A stretch of DNA of 64,000 nt from Micromonospora pisi (GCF_003633685.1 NZ_RBKT01000001.1:5270001-5334000); one strand, 5' to 3'. Counted from the stretch's first letter, positions 1-8,426 are shown. Numbers and translations are program-made. The notes: generated from the letters alone by a model not told the origin.

Positions 1-918
1 CTGGTGGCGATCATCGCGGTCGGCGCCGGGGTGATCTGGCACCAGTCGACTCCGGAGCGGCGCCGGCAGTGGAGCGAGACGATGCCGGTGCCGTGGCTCG
101 GCGCGGTGCTGGAGGAGAGCGACCGACGGGCGTTCGTGCTCCGGTTCATCGGCGGCGGCCTGTTGGTCGCGGTCGGGGTGGTCGGGGTGGCGGCGGTCTA
201 CTCCCCCCAGGCCGACTTCGACGCGGTGGCGAACGGGGTGATCTTCGCGCTGGTCGGGCTGGCCGGGGTCGGGGTGGTCGCGGCGCCGGTGCTCTGGCGG
301 ATGTTCAACCAGTTGCGGACCGAGCGCGAGGGACGGATCCGGGAGCAGGAGCGGGCCGAGCTGGCGGCGATGGTGCACGACCAGGTGTTGCACACGCTCG
401 CCCTGATCCAACGCAACGCCGCCGACGTGAAGACCGTGCAACGACTGGCCCGGGGTCAGGAGCGGTCGTTGCGGAGCTGGCTGTACAAGCCGACCGGGTC
501 GCCGACCGAGCGCTTCGCGGCCGCGTTGGAGCAGGCCGCCGCCGAGGTGGAGGACACCTTCGCGATCAGTGTCGAGACCGTGGTGGTCGGCGACCGGGAG
601 ACCGACGAGCGGATCGCGGCCCTGGTCGCGGCGGCCCGGGAGGCGCTGGTCAACGCGGCCCGGCACGCGAAGGTCGAGACGGTGTCGCTCTACGCCGAGG
701 TCGAGCCGGAGCAGGTGAGTGTCTTCGTACGTGACCGTGGTGCCGGCTTCGACCCGACTACGGTAGAGGATCATCGACACGGGGTACGTGGGTCGATCAT
801 CGGGCGGATGGACCGGCACGGCGGCCGGGCGGAGATCCGCAGTTCGCCAGGGGACGGAACCGAGGTGCGGCTGTTCATGCCGATCCGGGAGAGCACCGGA
901 TCGGGCAGGGAATGGTAG
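1..918 (+). CDS. Sensor histidine kinase (PspC/NarL-type two-component system), 5' end cut off
   Basis: This membrane kinase is open at the left edge of the window (codons run from base 1), so the start and any N-terminal PspC domain are missing. Two hydrophobic segments (about codons 48-67 and 77-101) precede a cytoplasmic part. The phospho-acceptor region reads MVHDQVLHTL, with the likely histidine codon at bases 376-378. A HATPase domain follows, with the N-box (EALVNAARHA) and G-box residues (DRGAGF). It should autophosphorylate and pass phosphate to the response regulator that starts 28 bases downstream. The class is clear from the motifs; the signal sensed is unknown. The PspC label is inferred from the typical architecture of this actinobacterial pair, not seen. 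Confidence 0.88.
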   Translation: MVAIIAVGAGVIWHQSTPERRRQWSETMPVPWLGAVLEESDRRAFVLRFIGGGLLVAVGVVGVAAVYSPQADFDAVANGVIFALVGLAGVGVVAAPVLWRMFNQLRTEREGRIREQERAELAAMVHDQVLHTLALIQRNAADVKTVQRLARGQERSLRSWLYKPTGSPTERFAAALEQAAAEVEDTFAISVETVVVGDRETDERIAALVAAAREALVNAARHAKVETVSLYAEVEPEQVSVFVRDRGAGFDPTTVEDHRHGVRGSIIGRMDRHGGRAEIRSSPGDGTEVRLFMPIRESTGSGREW

Positions 919-946
919 CGATGACCGGGGCGGAGCGAGGAGAGTC

Positions 947-1624
947 ATGACGGAGAGCACCGACATCGCCGAGGGCGCGGAGCAGCCGCGGCTGCGCGTG
1001 TTCCTGGTGGATGACCACGCGATGTTCCGCGCCGGGGTCCGGGCCGAGTTGGGTGTGCACGTCGAGGTGGTCGGCGAGGCGAGCACCGTGGCGGAGGCGA
1101 TCAACCGGATCGCGGTGACCCTACCGGACGTGGTGCTGCTCGACGTGCACATGCCCGACGGTGGGGGCCGGGCGGTGCTGGACGCGATGCGGCGTACCCA
1201 TCCGGCGATCCGGTTCCTGGCGTTGAGTGTCTCCGACGCGGCCGAGGACGTGATCGGTCTGATCCGGGCCGGGGCGCGTGGATACGTCACCAAGACGATC
1301 TCGCCGGACGAGCTGACCGCGGCGATCCGGCGGGTGGCCGACGGGGATGCCGTCTTCAGCCCGCGGCTGGCCGGTTTCGTGCTGGACGCGTTCGCCGCCC
1401 GTCCGGATGTGCCGGTCGCCGACCCGGAGCTGGACCAGCTCACCAACCGGGAGCGTGAGGTGCTCCGGCTGCTTGCCCGGGGCTACGCCTACAAGGAGAT
1501 CGCGAAGGAGTTGTTCATCTCGATCAAGACGGTCGAGACCCACGTCTCCAACGTGTTGCGCAAGCTCCAGATGTCCAACCGCTACGAGTTGTCCCGCTGG
1601 GCGGCGGATCGTCGGCTCGTCTGA
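947..1624 (+). CDS. LuxR/NarL-family response regulator
   Basis: A 225-residue DNA-binding response regulator. The receiver domain (about residues 16-135) has the acidic pair D22-D23, phospho-acceptor D66 in LLDVHMPDG, and the switch lysine in YVTKTI. A LuxR-type helix-turn-helix (about residues 158-218) contains LTNREREVLRLLARG and KTVETHVSNVLRKL. The ATG at 947 is preferred over in-frame upstream codons because GAGG/AGAG lies just before it and the receiver domain starts soon after. It is the cognate partner of the upstream kinase and probably co-transcribed. Targets are not evident. Confidence 0.93.
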   Translation: MTESTDIAEGAEQPRLRVFLVDDHAMFRAGVRAELGVHVEVVGEASTVAEAINRIAVTLPDVVLLDVHMPDGGGRAVLDAMRRTHPAIRFLALSVSDAAEDVIGLIRAGARGYVTKTISPDELTAAIRRVADGDAVFSPRLAGFVLDAFAARPDVPVADPELDQLTNREREVLRLLARGYAYKEIAKELFISIKTVETHVSNVLRKLQMSNRYELSRWAADRRLV

Positions 1625-1961
1625 GTCCGCGGCGTCGATCGTCGTCCCCGTCGATCCGCCGTAGGTCCCGCCGTCGGGAGGATGTGCACGCTCAGTGTGC
1701 GTATGACATCCGACAGTATTCGGCCACTCCGTTCGGCGGTTGACCGGGGCGCGTCGGGACCGGTCGCCCAGGTGCCTCTGTTTGGGCTGTCGCGTACGCC
1801 GGTTCAGGTAGATCCACCAGGGCAAATTGTGATCTTGGTGAGTATTGACCGAGTGCGCTTGGTCTAACGGCTTGATAACGGCACCTTCACGCAACGGGCG
1901 TTGGGTGTCACAGTGTCAGTCACCTCACACCCCCTCGTGAGCGCCCTGAGGAGGCACTCCC
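1625..1961. other. Intergenic region upstream of the first peptide-importer operon
   Basis: No convincing gene. The right half is AT-richer than its surroundings and should hold the promoter of the importer operon, but I could not place a canonical -35/-10 pair. A short direct repeat, TAACGGC-4-TAACGGC (1865-1871 and 1876-1882), spaced one helical turn, is a possible regulator site. A strong GAGGAGG ribosome site (1948-1954) serves the gene at 1962. Confidence 0.5.
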
Positions 1962-3599
1962 ATGCGCGGGAAAACCCTGAAGATGGCGGTCGCTACGACC
2001 GCCATCACGCTGATTGCCACAGGTTGCAGCAGCAGCGACCCGGACGACTCCGGTTCGAGCAACAGCAACGCGGTGGTTTCTATCGAGATCGCCGAGCCGC
2101 AGCACCTGATCCCTTCCAACACCACCGAGACGAGCGGCGCCCAGGTCCTGGCCGCCCTCTTCTCTCCGCTGGTTGACTTCGACAAGGACAACAAGCCTTA
2201 CGAGGTTGCCGCCGAGTCGATCACCTCCACGGACAACACCCTGTGGACGGTCAAGCTCAAGGACGGCTACACCTTCCACAACGGTGAGAAGGTCACCTCC
2301 GACAGCTACATCAACGCCTGGAACTACGGCGCGTACGGCCCGAACGGCCAGGGCGGCGCCTACTTCTGGGAGAAGGTCGACGGCTACGCCGACCTTCAGT
2401 CGACCGACCCCGACGGCGAAGAGGGCCCGCAGAAGGCTCCGGAGCCGAAGGCCAAGAAGCTGACCGGTCTGGCGAAGGTCGACGACCTCACCTTCACGGT
2501 CAAGCTGGCGGCGCCGTTCAGCGAGTTCAAGGCCGTCCTCGGCTACACCTCGTTCTACCCGCTGCCGGCGGCGGCGTGGCAGTCCGACGGTGTGCTCAAG
2601 GAGGGCTTCGAGGACGCGATCGTCGGTAACGGCCCGTTCAAGCTCAAGGGCGCCTGGCAGCACGACCAGGGCATCGAGGTCGAGAAGTACGACGCCTACC
2701 CGGGTGAGAAGCCGAAGGTCGGCGGCGTCAACTTCAAGATCTATCAGCAGCTGACCTCGGCCTACGCCGACCTGCAGGCGGACAACCTCGACGTGGTCAA
2801 GACGATCCCGACCGAGGTTCTCTCCAGCGCGCAGACCGACCTGGGTGACCGGTTCAAGCAGTCGCCGGCCTCGACCTTCCAGTTCGTCGCGTTCCCGACG
2901 TTCCAGCCGGAGTTCGCCAAGGCTGAGGTTCGTAAGGCGATCTCCCAGGCGATCGACCGGGACGAGATCATCAAGGCGGTCTTCAAGGGTTCGCAGAAGT
3001 CGGCCCGCTCGTTCGTCTCGCCGGTTGTCGCCGGGTACCGGGACAACACCTGCGCCGACGCCTGCGTCTTCGACGCGGCCAAGGCGAAGGCGGCGTACAC
3101 CGCCGCCGGTGGCCCGGCCAAGCTGCAGATCTCGTACAACGGTGACGGTGGGCACAAGGAGTGGGTGGACGCCACCTGCAACCAGCTCAAGACCAACCTG
3201 GGTGTGGAGTGCGTCGGCACCGCCGAGCCGAAGTTCGCTGACCTGCTGACCAAGGTGGAGTCGAAGACCCCGGTCGGCATGTTCCGCATGGGCTGGGTCA
3301 TGGACTACCCGTCCATGGAGAACTACCTCGGCCCGCTGTACAGCACCAACGGTTCGTCGAACTACTACGGCTACAGCAACCCGGCCTTCGACGCCCTGGT
3401 CAAGGAGGGTGCCTCGGCGCCGAGCCTCGACGAGGCGATCAAGAAGTACCAGGCGGCCGAGGACATCCTCGTCCAGGACATGCCGGTGATTCCGCTGCGG
3501 TTCGGGCAGAACACGTTCGGCCACTCGAACAAGGTCAAGAACGTGGAGATCGACCTGTTCAACCGGGTCAATCTGCTGAAGATCGAAGCCGTCAGCTGA
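1962..3599 (+). CDS. Peptide ABC transporter substrate-binding lipoprotein (SBP family 5)
   Basis: A 545-residue extracytoplasmic solute-binding protein that captures peptides and hands them to the permease encoded downstream. The N-terminus is a lipoprotein signal (KTLKMAVATTAITL then IATGC), with lipidation expected at Cys22, followed by a Ser/Asp-rich linker. The rest matches the DppA/OppA family 5 fold (EPQHLIPSN start; YTFHNGEKVTSDSY; VMDYPSMENYLGPLYS). The ATG at 1962 is fixed by GAGGAGG at 1948-1954. First gene of an SBP-permease-permease-ATPase-ATPase operon. A close paralogue lies at 27612-29249 on the other strand. The exact substrate cannot be read; oligopeptides or dipeptides are most likely. 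Confidence 0.93.
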   Translation: MRGKTLKMAVATTAITLIATGCSSSDPDDSGSSNSNAVVSIEIAEPQHLIPSNTTETSGAQVLAALFSPLVDFDKDNKPYEVAAESITSTDNTLWTVKLKDGYTFHNGEKVTSDSYINAWNYGAYGPNGQGGAYFWEKVDGYADLQSTDPDGEEGPQKAPEPKAKKLTGLAKVDDLTFTVKLAAPFSEFKAVLGYTSFYPLPAAAWQSDGVLKEGFEDAIVGNGPFKLKGAWQHDQGIEVEKYDAYPGEKPKVGGVNFKIYQQLTSAYADLQADNLDVVKTIPTEVLSSAQTDLGDRFKQSPASTFQFVAFPTFQPEFAKAEVRKAISQAIDRDEIIKAVFKGSQKSARSFVSPVVAGYRDNTCADACVFDAAKAKAAYTAAGGPAKLQISYNGDGGHKEWVDATCNQLKTNLGVECVGTAEPKFADLLTKVESKTPVGMFRMGWVMDYPSMENYLGPLYSTNGSSNYYGYSNPAFDALVKEGASAPSLDEAIKKYQAAEDILVQDMPVIPLRFGQNTFGHSNKVKNVEIDLFNRVNLLKIEAVS

Positions 3600-3616
3600 A
3601 CTGACCGCTGAGCGGC

Positions 3617-3662
3617 GGACGGTCCGGGTCACCAGCTAGGAGTTGCGTGACCCGGACCGTCC
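3617..3662 (+). promoter_or_regulatory. Intra-operon hairpin between SBP and permease genes
   Basis: A 16-bp perfect inverted repeat (arms 3617-3632 and 3647-3662, 14-base loop; left arm GGACGGTCCGGGTCAC) begins 18 bases after the SBP stop. It has no T-run. Such hairpins in importer operons commonly protect the 3' end of the SBP message or terminate part of transcription, so that SBP exceeds permease. That role is inferred here. Confidence 0.7.
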
Positions 3663-3814
3663 GACGAGTGGTCCGTTTGTCGGGCGGTGCCCGATCCAGA
3701 CGGGCCATCTCCGTGGCGTCACCGGTGACCGTGCGGTGACGCCATCGCCGCGTTCGTATGCGGTCCGCTGTCCACAAGGCAGCCACCGACGCCTGTCCCG
3801 TGAAGGACGAAGAC

Positions 3815-4750
3815 ATGTTCCGTTTCATAGTCCGGCGCCTGCTGCAGATGGTCCTCACGTTCTTCGGGGCCACCCTGCTCGTCTACGCGCTCATGTTCAG
3901 CAATCAGGGCAGCCCCGCACAGGTCATCCAGTCCCTGGTCGGCGAACGCCCGGTCACCCCGGCCCAGGTCGCGGTCCTGACCGAGCGGTACCACCTCAAC
4001 GAGGGTTTCTGGACCCAGTACGGCTACTACATGAAGGGCCTGCTGCAACTCGACTTCGGCACCTCGCTGACCGGTCGACCGATCGGCGACATGATCGCCC
4101 AGGCGTGGCCGGTGACCATCCGGCTCGCCGTGATCGGCGTCCTGTTCGCCATCCTCTTCGGCGTGACCGCGGGCGTCGTCGCCGGCATCCGTCGCGCCGG
4201 CGTGTTCGACAATGCCACGCTGATCCTCACCCTGCTACTCATTTCCATCCCGGTGATCGTGCTGGCCCCGCTGGCGCAGTACTTCTTCGGCATCAAGCTC
4301 AGCTGGTTCCCGCCCACCGCCGGTGGTGACCCGGACTGGTGGGCACTGTTCCTACCCGGACTGGTGCTGGGGTCGCTCTCGCTCGCCACCTACTCCCGGT
4401 TGACCCGTACCTCGGTGGCGGAGAACCTCCGCGCCGACTACGTCCGTACGGCCCGCGCCAAGGGCCTGCCGCGCAGCCGGGTGATCGGGGTACACGTACT
4501 GCGCAACTCGCTGATCCCGGTGGTCACCTACATCGGCATCGACATCGGTGGCCTGATGGCCGGCGCCATCATCACCGAGGGCGTGTTCAACATTCCCGGC
4601 GTCGGCTTCAACCTCTTCCGCGGCATCCGCACCGAGGACGGACCGCTCGTGGTCGGTTTCGTGAGCCTGCTGGTCATCGTCTTCCTGGTCGCGAACCTGA
4701 TCGTCGACATCATGTACGCCGTGCTCGACCCGAGGATCCGCTATGAGTAA
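3815..4750 (+). CDS. Peptide ABC transporter permease, DppB/OppB type
   Basis: A 311-residue inner-membrane permease that forms half of the import channel. It begins with the usual MFRFIVRRLLQM amphipathic start and first membrane helix. A long extracytoplasmic loop follows, then five more helices in the BPD_transp_1 domain, with the EAA-type ATPase-contact loop around RADYVRTARAKGLP. The ATG at 3815 is chosen over the in-frame ATG at 3758 because GAAGGA (3802-3807) sits at good distance and the paralogue at 27382 starts at the same residue. It overlaps the next gene by 8 bases, so translation is probably coupled. Confidence 0.93.
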   Translation: MFRFIVRRLLQMVLTFFGATLLVYALMFSNQGSPAQVIQSLVGERPVTPAQVAVLTERYHLNEGFWTQYGYYMKGLLQLDFGTSLTGRPIGDMIAQAWPVTIRLAVIGVLFAILFGVTAGVVAGIRRAGVFDNATLILTLLLISIPVIVLAPLAQYFFGIKLSWFPPTAGGDPDWWALFLPGLVLGSLSLATYSRLTRTSVAENLRADYVRTARAKGLPRSRVIGVHVLRNSLIPVVTYIGIDIGGLMAGAIITEGVFNIPGVGFNLFRGIRTEDGPLVVGFVSLLVIVFLVANLIVDIMYAVLDPRIRYE

Positions 4751-5684
4751 TCTCGAATCGATCGCCGCAGCCGAGACCCCCGCCGCGAACCCCGCACCGG
4801 TCGGACCGGCCGGCGCCAAGACCGACAAGCCGCGCAGCCTCGCCGGCGACGCCTGGCGGGACCTACGCCGCAACCCGATCTTCTGGGTCGCCTCCGGATT
4901 GGTCCTGCTCTTCGTGGTGATGGCGCTGGTGCCACAGCTCTTCACCCCGGCCGACCCCGCCAGCTGCGCACTGTCCCGGCAGTACGGGGCACCGAGCGGG
5001 CGGGCCTGGTTCGGCTACGACTTCCAGGGCTGTGACGTCTTCGCGCGTACGGTCTACGGCGCCCGCGCCTCGATCCAGGTCGGTGTCTTCGCCATGCTGT
5101 TGGCCGGCGCCATCGCGCTGGTCGTCGGGCTCTCGTCGGGCTACTTCGGTGGCTGGGTGGACACCATCCTGTCCCGGCTCACCGACATCGTGCTCGGCAT
5201 CCCGCTGCTGCTGGCCGCGATCGTGCTCGGCAAGCGGCTTGCCGGCGACCGACAGGGGACCGGCATCTGGACCGTGGTGATCGTGCTCGGGGTACTCGGC
5301 TGGACCACCGCGTCGCGGGTGATGCGCTCCTCGGTGATCAGTGCCAAGAACCAGGACTACGTGGCGGCGGCCCGGATGCTCGGCGCCGGGCACGGCCGGA
5401 TCATGTTCCGGCACATCCTGCCGAACGCGCTCGCCCCCTTCGTGGTCGTGCTGACCATCGCGCTCGGCGGGTTCATCTCGGTGGAGGCCACCCTGTCGTT
5501 CCTCGGCATCGGGCTGAAGGCACCCGCCGTCTCCTGGGGCATCGACATCTCCAGCTCGCAGCTGCGGGTACGGGAGAACGCCACCCCGCTGATGGCACCC
5601 TCCGCGTTCCTGGCGCTGACCGTGCTCGCCTTCATCATGCTCGGCGACGCGATCCGCGACGCCTTCGACCCGAAGCTGCGGTAG
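4743..5684 (+). CDS. Peptide ABC transporter permease, DppC/OppC type
   Basis: A 313-residue second permease half. A cytoplasmic N-terminal stretch of about 45 residues (Ala/Pro-rich, then SLAGDAWRDLRRNP) leads into the first helix; an extracytoplasmic loop carries two cysteines (near CALSRQ and QGCDVF). The BPD_transp_1 domain has the ATPase-contact loop near QDYVAAARMLGAG. It overlaps the DppB-type gene by 8 bases and is 9 bases from the ATPase gene. A near relative is at 25394-26350. Confidence 0.93.
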   Translation: MSNLESIAAAETPAANPAPVGPAGAKTDKPRSLAGDAWRDLRRNPIFWVASGLVLLFVVMALVPQLFTPADPASCALSRQYGAPSGRAWFGYDFQGCDVFARTVYGARASIQVGVFAMLLAGAIALVVGLSSGYFGGWVDTILSRLTDIVLGIPLLLAAIVLGKRLAGDRQGTGIWTVVIVLGVLGWTTASRVMRSSVISAKNQDYVAAARMLGAGHGRIMFRHILPNALAPFVVVLTIALGGFISVEATLSFLGIGLKAPAVSWGIDISSSQLRVRENATPLMAPSAFLALTVLAFIMLGDAIRDAFDPKLR

Positions 5685-5693
5685 GAGAATCCG

Positions 5694-6728
5694 GTGACCG
5701 ACATCAAGGCACAAATCGACGTCCTACCCGGATTGGACCACTCCGCCCCGCTGCTTCAGGTGACCGACCTGCACGTGGAGTTCCGTACCGTCAACGGTGT
5801 CGCGCACGCGGTGAACGGGGCCAACTTCACCGTCCAGGCGGGAGAGACCCTGGCCATCCTCGGCGAGTCCGGGTGTGGCAAGTCGGTGACCGCGCAGGCG
5901 ATCATGGGCATCCTGGACACCCCACCCGGTTACGTGACCCGGGGTGAGGTCCGCTACCGCGGGCTCGACCTGCTGAAGCTCTCCGAGGAGCAGCGGCGGA
6001 AGGTACGCGCCAACAGGATCGCCATGATCTTCCAGGACGCGCTCTCCGCGCTCAACCCGGTCTTCTCGGTGGGCTTCCAGCTCGGCGAACTGATGCGGGT
6101 GCACCGGGGCATGTCCCGGAAGGCCGCCCACCAGCGGTCGATCGAGCTGCTCGACCTGGTGAAGATTCCGGGCGCCCGGCAGCGGATCAACGACTACCCG
6201 CACCAGTTCTCCGGCGGTATGCGGCAGCGGGTGATGATCGCGATGGCGCTGGCCCTCGACCCGGAGGTGCTGATCGCGGACGAACCCACCACCGCACTGG
6301 ACGTCACGGTCCAGGCCCAGATCATGAACCTGCTGGCGGAACTCCGCCGGGAACGGAACATGGGCCTGATCCTGATCACCCACGACATGGGGGTGGTCGC
6401 CGACGTCGCCGACCGGATCTCGGTGATGTACGCCGGCAAGGTGGTGGAAGAGGCGGGAGTCTTCGACATCTACGCCCGGCCGGCGCACCCGTACACCAAG
6501 GCCCTGCTGGAATCGATCCCCCGGGTCGACCTCAGGGGCCAGAAGCTGAACGTGATCAAAGGGCTGCCGCCGAACCTGACGAACATCCCACCGGGCTGTG
6601 CCTTCAACCCCAGGTGCCGGTACGCCCAGGACGTCTGCCGGGCGGACCCGCCGCCGCAGGCGTACCAGGTGGCCGAGAACCGGACCTCGCGCTGCCACTT
6701 CTGGAAGGACGTGTTGGGCGATGAGTGA
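5694..6728 (+). CDS. Peptide ABC transporter ATP-binding protein, OppD/DppD type
   Basis: A 344-residue ATPase that powers peptide import. Walker A is GESGCGKS with Lys63; the signature is FSGGMRQR; Walker B leads into ADEPTTALD; the switch His lies in ILITHD. The C-terminal oligopeptide/dipeptide extension has clustered cysteines ([15 protein letters not shown], later SRCHFW) typical of this family; some relatives are reported to hold an iron-sulfur cluster there. The GTG start at 5694 has GGAG overlapping the previous stop codon. It overlaps the next ATPase gene by 8 bases. Confidence 0.93.
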   Translation: MTDIKAQIDVLPGLDHSAPLLQVTDLHVEFRTVNGVAHAVNGANFTVQAGETLAILGESGCGKSVTAQAIMGILDTPPGYVTRGEVRYRGLDLLKLSEEQRRKVRANRIAMIFQDALSALNPVFSVGFQLGELMRVHRGMSRKAAHQRSIELLDLVKIPGARQRINDYPHQFSGGMRQRVMIAMALALDPEVLIADEPTTALDVTVQAQIMNLLAELRRERNMGLILITHDMGVVADVADRISVMYAGKVVEEAGVFDIYARPAHPYTKALLESIPRVDLRGQKLNVIKGLPPNLTNIPPGCAFNPRCRYAQDVCRADPPPQAYQVAENRTSRCHFWKDVLGDE

Positions 6729-7731
6729 CGTCGTGCTGCGGACCCAGAACCTGGTGAAGCACTTCCCGATCACCCGGGGCATCGTGTTCCAGAGCCAGAT
6801 CGGCGCGGTCCGCGCGGTTGACGGGATCAACCTCGAACTGCGCCGGGGCGAGACCCTCGGTGTGGTGGGCGAGTCCGGCTGCGGCAAGTCGACCCTGGCG
6901 AAGCTGCTGGTCGGGCTGGAGAAGCCGACCTCGGGCACGATCGACGTCCGGGGCCAGGACATGACCCGGCTGAGCGGCCAGACGTTGCGTCGGGCTCGGC
7001 GCAACATCCAGATGGTGTTGCAGGACCCGTACACCTCGCTGAACCCTCGGATGACCGTCGGCGACATCATCGGCGAGCCCTTCGACATCCACCCGGATGT
7101 CGCACCTCGGGGCGAGCGGCAGAAGCGGGTGCAGGACCTGATCGACCTGGTCGGGCTCAATCCGGACCACATCAACCGGTACCCGCACCAGTTCTCCGGC
7201 GGTCAGCGGCAGCGGATCGGGATCGCCCGGGCGTTGGCGCTCAACCCGGAGATCATCATTTGTGACGAGCCGGTGTCGGCGTTGGACGTGTCGATCCAGG
7301 CGCAGGTGATCAACCTGTTGGAGAAGCTCCAGGACGAGTTGGGGCTCTCGTACGTGTTCATCGCGCACGATCTGTCGGTGGTTCGGCACATCGCCGACCG
7401 GGTGGCGGTGATGTATCTCGGCAAGATCGTGGAGGTCGGTACGAACGAGGAGATCTACGAGCGGCCGACCCACCCGTACACGCAGGCGCTGCTCTCCGCC
7501 GTACCGGTCCCGGACCCCACCCTGCGTGGGCATCGGGACCAGATCGTGCTGGAGGGTGACGTGCCGTCGCCGGCCAACCCGCCCTCGGGCTGCCGGTTCC
7601 GTACCCGCTGCTGGAAGGCCCAGAGCATCTGCGCCGAGCAGGATCCACCGCTGGTGGAACGGGAGCATTCCGGTCACCCGAGCGCATGCCACTTCGCCGA
7701 GGAGCGGGACGTGGTGCACGCGGTCGAATAG
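6721..7731 (+). CDS. Peptide ABC transporter ATP-binding protein, OppF/DppF type
   Basis: A 336-residue second ATPase of the importer. Walker [10 protein letters not shown] with Lys56; signature [15 protein letters not shown]; Walker B and D-loop CDEPVSALD; switch FIAHD. The C-terminus repeats the family cysteine pattern ([19 protein letters not shown]). The ATG at 6721 overlaps the OppD-type stop; the in-frame upstream ATG at 6598 lies inside the preceding gene and is rejected. Bases 7168-7517 are almost identical to 23539-23888 of the paralogous gene, while flanking parts are clearly more diverged (see findings). Confidence 0.93.
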   Translation: MSDVVLRTQNLVKHFPITRGIVFQSQIGAVRAVDGINLELRRGETLGVVGESGCGKSTLAKLLVGLEKPTSGTIDVRGQDMTRLSGQTLRRARRNIQMVLQDPYTSLNPRMTVGDIIGEPFDIHPDVAPRGERQKRVQDLIDLVGLNPDHINRYPHQFSGGQRQRIGIARALALNPEIIICDEPVSALDVSIQAQVINLLEKLQDELGLSYVFIAHDLSVVRHIADRVAVMYLGKIVEVGTNEEIYERPTHPYTQALLSAVPVPDPTLRGHRDQIVLEGDVPSPANPPSGCRFRTRCWKAQSICAEQDPPLVEREHSGHPSACHFAEERDVVHAVE

Positions 7732-7798
7732 GCCGGGTCAGACGCCGGCGGTCGGCCCCACCCGGCTGCGCCACCGGTGAAGGTAGTGCCTCCTCAGT

Positions 7799-7841
7799 GT
7801 CCGGGGCGTCGGCCGTCATCCATGCGACCGGCGCCCCGGAC
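7799..7841 (+). terminator. Probable terminator of the first peptide-importer operon
   Basis: GTCCGGGGCG (7799-7808) pairs perfectly with CGCCCCGGAC (7832-7841), about 70 bases after the last importer gene and before the converging chorismate mutase gene. No T-run, as is common in high-GC actinobacteria, so either strand could use it. Confidence 0.6.
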
Positions 7842-7888
7842 CGCTCGCCGGGCCGCGTCGCCGGGCTGTCGGTTCGGCGCCGGTTCGG

Positions 7889-8218
7889 TCAGAGCGGTCC
7901 GCGGCCGGCGCGCAGCACCAGCAGTGCGAGCTGCGTTCCGTCCGCGCCCAGGGCGATGCGGAACTTGTCCAGGATCTCCCGTTCGCGGGAGAGCACCAGG
8001 CGGGTGCCGCCGGAGGCGACGCGGGTCGCGCCGACCTGCTGGGACAGGCTCGCCCGTTCCTGCCAGAGAGCGATCAACGCGTTGTCGATCTCGTTGATCC
8101 GGTCGCGCATGGCGAGGATCCGCTGCGCGGCCTCGGGTGAGTCGGTGCCGGTCTGCGTGGTCCCGGACTTGTCGGATGCGGCGGAGTCGGTCGGCTGCTC
8201 AAGCATGTGTGCGGTCAT
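7889..8218 (-). CDS. Chorismate mutase (AroQ class), attenuator-controlled
   Basis: A 109-residue protein of the small all-helical chorismate mutase type, which turns chorismate into prephenate on the way to Phe and Tyr. Family features: RDRINEIDNALIALWQERASL (first helix), a basic residue in SQQVGATRVAS, and LSREREILDKFR. The short unstructured N-terminal tail (about 28 residues) makes the start uncertain: ATG 8218 or the in-frame ATG at 8206. It is a single gene. Upstream on its own strand lie a Phe/Tyr-rich leader peptide (8397-8314) and a terminator hairpin (8300-8268), which strongly supports a role in aromatic amino-acid synthesis and tells how it is controlled. Confidence 0.85.
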   Translation of the reverse strand: MTAHMLEQPTDSAASDKSGTTQTGTDSPEAAQRILAMRDRINEIDNALIALWQERASLSQQVGATRVASGGTRLVLSREREILDKFRIALGADGTQLALLVLRAGRGPL

Positions 8219-8267
8219 TTCTGGGCTCCCGAGCGGGTTGGCCCCCAGCGTCCAGACACCCGAAGCA

Positions 8268-8300
8268 AAACGCCCCGGGCTCCAGGAGCCCGGGGCGTTT
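8268..8300 (-). terminator. Attenuator terminator in the chorismate mutase leader
   Basis: A 16-bp perfect stem (arms 8285-8300 and 8268-8283 around one central base) is followed on the minus strand by TTTTGCTT, about 50 bases before the chorismate mutase start. Two alternative pairings compete with it. Leader bases 8339-8349 can pair with 8278-8288 (11 bp, one G-U), and 8334-8342 with the terminator 5' arm 8285-8293 (9 bp, one G-U). A third stem, CGTAGGT/ACCTACG (8323-8329 with 8301-8307), flanks the leader stop codon. This is the layout of a ribosome-controlled attenuator. Confidence 0.8.
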
Positions 8301-8313
8301 CGTAGGTTTTAGA

Positions 8314-8397
8314 TCAGGCGCTACCTACGGCTGCCGGACTCCCGGAGCCATAGTAAAAGTAGAAGCGCGCCTGCTGGATCACGAATCGAGTATGCAC
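8314..8397 (-). CDS. Phe/Tyr-rich leader peptide of the chorismate mutase attenuator
   Basis: A 27-residue ORF starting with GTG (8397) and ending in TGA (8316-8314). Residues 12-16 read FYFYY, from consecutive codons TTC TAC TTT TAC TAT at 8364-8350. Such a run of five aromatic codons is most unlikely by chance in this GC-rich sequence. AAGGG lies 7 bases upstream of the GTG. A second in-frame GTG (residue 6) is an alternative start. By analogy with trp and phe leaders, a ribosome short of charged tRNA-Phe or tRNA-Tyr would stall here, leave 8334-8342 free to sequester the terminator arm, and let transcription enter the chorismate mutase gene. Shorter than usual gene-finding cut-offs. Confidence 0.8.
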   Translation of the reverse strand: MHTRFVIQQARFYFYYGSGSPAAVGSA

Positions 8398-8426
8398 ACC
8401 CTGGCCCTTGCGCGCAAGTGCCCCGG

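Noticed and set aside
1920-3632. 570-residue minus-strand ORF opposite the SBP gene
   Set aside because: Composition is that of an antisense shadow (Arg/Val/Gly/Leu repeats), and the plus strand encodes a clear SBP with signal peptide and ribosome site.
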